From: Pseudomonadota bacterium
GTDB taxonomy: Bacteria; Pseudomonadota; Alphaproteobacteria; Rhizobiales; Xanthobacteraceae
Direction: 5' to 3'
Length of the DNA stretch: 6,539 bases
Assembly (NCBI GenBank): GCA_023432885.1
Contig: JAEZEU010000593.1
Span: 1 to 6,539, forward strand
Part shown: positions 4,702 through 6,539 of the stretch, one piece after another
Layout: each line of letters begins with the position of its first letter
How positions within the stretch are numbered: position 1 is the first letter of the stretch
Notes under the pieces: generated by a model
Told to the model about the DNA's origin: nothing
Databases searched by the model: none
What the model saw: the letters and a program-made list of their open reading frames with translations, nothing else
Position numbers and translations under genes: made by a program

Positions 4702-6539
4702 TCAGGCCGTCGCCGTAAGCGTCTTCCGACGCGCCTCTCGCCGGAGATAGGCGGCCAAGATGCCCAGAGCTGCCGGCGTCATTCCATCGATCCGGCCCGC
4801 CTGGCCCACCGTTCGCGGCTGGTGGGCACGAAGCTTGGCCCGAGCTTCGTTGGAAAGGCCGGGCACCTCTGCATAGTCGATGCCGGTCAGGACAAGCCCC
4901 TCATCGCGCCGGAAGGCGTCCACGTCGGCGGTCTGACGCTTGAGGTACACGTCGTACTTGGCGTCGATCTCTAGGTGGATTGCGATCCTGGGATCGATGG
5001 CCGAAAGCTCAGGCCAAATACCCACCAGCATCCGCCACTCGACCTCGGGATACGCGAGGAGCTCGAAGGCTGAACGGCGGTTTCCGTCGCGGTTGAGGGC
5101 AAGGCCGTGTCGGGCGGCTTCGTTCGGCGTGATCGCCAGCGACCTGGCCAGAGTCTTCGCAGTCTCCAGCGCCGCCATCTTCCTGGCGTGGCGCTCTGCT
5201 CTCGCGGATCCGACGCAGCCCAGTGCGATGCCCTTGTCCGTCAGGCGCTGATCGGCATTGTCGGCCCGGAGCGTCAGCCGGTATTCGGCCCGGGAAGTGA
5301 ACATCCGATAGGGCTCGGTGATCCCCCGTGTCACGAGGTCATCGATCATCACCCCGATGTAGCCATCGGCCCTATCGAACACGATCGGATCGGCCCCGCT
5401 GGCGGCCAACGCCGCGTTCAGCCCGGCGACGATCCCCTGCCCGGCAGCCTCCTCGTAACCCGTGGTCCCATTGATTTGGCCGGCCAGGAAGACACCCGCC
5501 AACCGCTTGGTCTGCAGCGTCGGCTCAAGCTCGCGCGGATCGATGTGGTCGTATTCGATGGCGTAGCCGGGCCGGACCATCCTTACCCGCTCCAAGCCAG
5601 GAATCGATGCCAGGATGGCGAGCTGGACTTCCTCGGGCAGCGAGGTGGAGATGCCATTGGGATAGACCGTGGTGTCGTCCAAACCCTCCGGCTCCAGAAA
5701 GATCTGGTGTCCGTCGCGGTCGCCGAAGCGGACAATCTTGTCCTCGATCGAGGGGCAATAGCGGGGGCCAGTGCTTTTGATCTGGCCGGAATACATCGGC
5801 GAGCGATGCACATTGGCCCGGATCACGTCATGGGTGGCCGGCGTGGTTCGGGTGATACCGCACTGGATCTGGGGCGTCGTGATCCGGTCTGTCATGACCG
5901 AAAACGGCTCCGGCGGGTCGTCGCCGGGCTGCATCTCGACCGCTGACCAGTCGATGGTGGCGCCGTCGAGCCGCGGCGGCGTCCCGGTCTTGAGGCGGCC
6001 CAACGTAAAACCGGCGCGCTCGAAGGACGTTGAGAGGCCCAAAGCCGGTGCCTCCCCGACCCGCCCGGCCGGCCAGTTCTTCTCCCCGAGATGAATCAAA
6101 CCCCGCAGAAACGTCCCGGTGGTGATGACCACGGCTCCGGCCGAGAACTGGCGGCCGTCGGCCAACCGGATCCCTACCACCCTGCCCGACACAACGAGGA
6201 GTTCGTCGGCCTCGCCTTCGATGACCTTGAGATTGGGGACATCTCGGATCGCGGCTTGCATCGCCGCGGCATAGAGCTTTCGGTCGGCCTGGGCGCGCGG
6301 TCCGCGGACAGCCGGACCCTTGCGGCGGTTCAGCATTCGGAACTGAATGCCGCCGGCATCCGCCACCCGGCCCATCAACCCGTCCAGAGCATCGACCTCG
6401 CGGACCAGATGACCCTTGCCGAGGCCGCCGATCGCGGGATTGCAGGACATCGCACCGATCGTCGAGAAGCGATGAGTGACCAGGGCGGTTTTCGCGCCCA
6501 TGTGGGCAGCAGCTGCCGCGGCTTCACAGCCGGCGTGGC
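4702..6539 (-). CDS. mnmG: tRNA U34 carboxymethylaminomethyl-modifying enzyme MnmG (5' partial)
   Basis: MnmG (GidA) is an FAD protein that works with the GTPase MnmE to add the cmnm5 group to uridine 34 of certain tRNAs, improving decoding of split codon boxes. The frame is open to the window edge: upstream of the internal ATG at 6501 it reads HAGCEAAAAAAH, the end of the FAD-binding GGGHAGCEAA region, so the true start lies roughly a dozen codons beyond 6539. Landmarks in order are MSCNPAIGGLGKG with its conserved Cys, NRRKGPAVRGPRAQADR, the signature GPRYCPSIEDKIVRF (near 5740-5775) with the second conserved Cys, and AGQINGTTGYEEAAG (near 5442-5487). The C-terminal MnmE/tRNA-binding domain ends with VPGLSNEARAKLRAHQPRTVGQAGRI. 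The visible 611 residues plus the missing tip fit the usual 620-630. The gene is complete at its 3' end and leads into rsmG with a 19-nt gap occupied by a parS-like site. Confidence 0.97.
   Translation of the reverse strand, partial: HAGCEAAAAAAHMGAKTALVTHRFSTIGAMSCNPAIGGLGKGHLVREVDALDGLMGRVADAGGIQFRMLNRRKGPAVRGPRAQADRKLYAAAMQAAIRDVPNLKVIEGEADELLVVSGRVVGIRLADGRQFSAGAVVITTGTFLRGLIHLGEKNWPAGRVGEAPALGLSTSFERAGFTLGRLKTGTPPRLDGATIDWSAVEMQPGDDPPEPFSVMTDRITTPQIQCGITRTTPATHDVIRANVHRSPMYSGQIKSTGPRYCPSIEDKIVRFGDRDGHQIFLEPEGLDDTTVYPNGISTSLPEEVQLAILASIPGLERVRMVRPGYAIEYDHIDPRELEPTLQTKRLAGVFLAGQINGTTGYEEAAGQGIVAGLNAALAASGADPIVFDRADGYIGVMIDDLVTRGITEPYRMFTSRAEYRLTLRADNADQRLTDKGIALGCVGSARAERHARKMAALETAKTLARSLAITPNEAARHGLALNRDGNRRSAFELLAYPEVEWRMLVGIWPELSAIDPRIAIHLEIDAKYDVYLKRQTADVDAFRRDEGLVLTGIDYAEVPGLSNEARAKLRAHQPRTVGQAGRIDGMTPAALGILAAYLRREARRKTLTATA

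Noticed and set aside
5107..5946. Long plus-strand open frame (279 codons) opposite mnmG
   Set aside because: The translation is low-complexity Arg/Gly/Asp/Pro-rich, as expected from the antisense of a GC-rich gene, and mnmG signatures lie on the other strand.

Overview
The window is a chromosomal segment of an alphaproteobacterium, most likely of the Bradyrhizobium/Rhodopseudomonas group (Hyphomicrobiales). This is inferred from the gene order mnmG-rsmG-parA-parB, the high GC content, the protein sequences and a 'TAGGGTGGGCAAAG...GTGCCCACC' palindromic repeat of a type I associate with Bradyrhizobium genomes. I could run no database search. All six recognisable genes lie on the minus strand, so transcription runs from position 6539 towards 1.

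From right to left in transcription order, the first gene is mnmG (gidA), a tRNA wobble-uridine modification enzyme whose first dozen or so residues fall outside the window. Next is rsmG (gidB), a 16S rRNA m7G methyltransferase, followed by parA and parB, the chromosome partition ATPase and the CTP-dependent parS-binding clamp. Two parS-like 16-mers sit just upstream of parA. One is inside the rsmG reading frame, where it spells the protein motif VSRET. The other, with one central base changed, fills the short mnmG-rsmG junction. Their centres are 84 bp apart. The segment therefore holds a complete ParABS system: ATPase, clamp loader/CTPase and its DNA sites. Such loci usually lie near the chromosome origin.

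parA and parB are separated by 133 bp that carry a long imperfect palindrome (3061-3142), which could fold in the mRNA and uncouple parB from parA. Downstream of parB are two envelope-type genes with visibly lower GC. One is a GT2 glycosyltransferase fused to a GtrA-like membrane domain, a lipid-linked sugar synthase plus possible flippase. The other is a class I SAM-dependent methyltransferase. They look like an accessory surface-glycan pair placed beside the housekeeping partition locus.

The left 110 bp hold no convincing gene, though a minus-strand frame opens at 46 and runs off the edge. The long plus-strand reading frames opposite parB, mnmG and the methyltransferase are high-GC shadow frames. 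I see no rRNA, tRNA, CRISPR array or insertion sequence. The core is ordinary; the parS arrangement and the parA-parB palindrome deserve the closest look.
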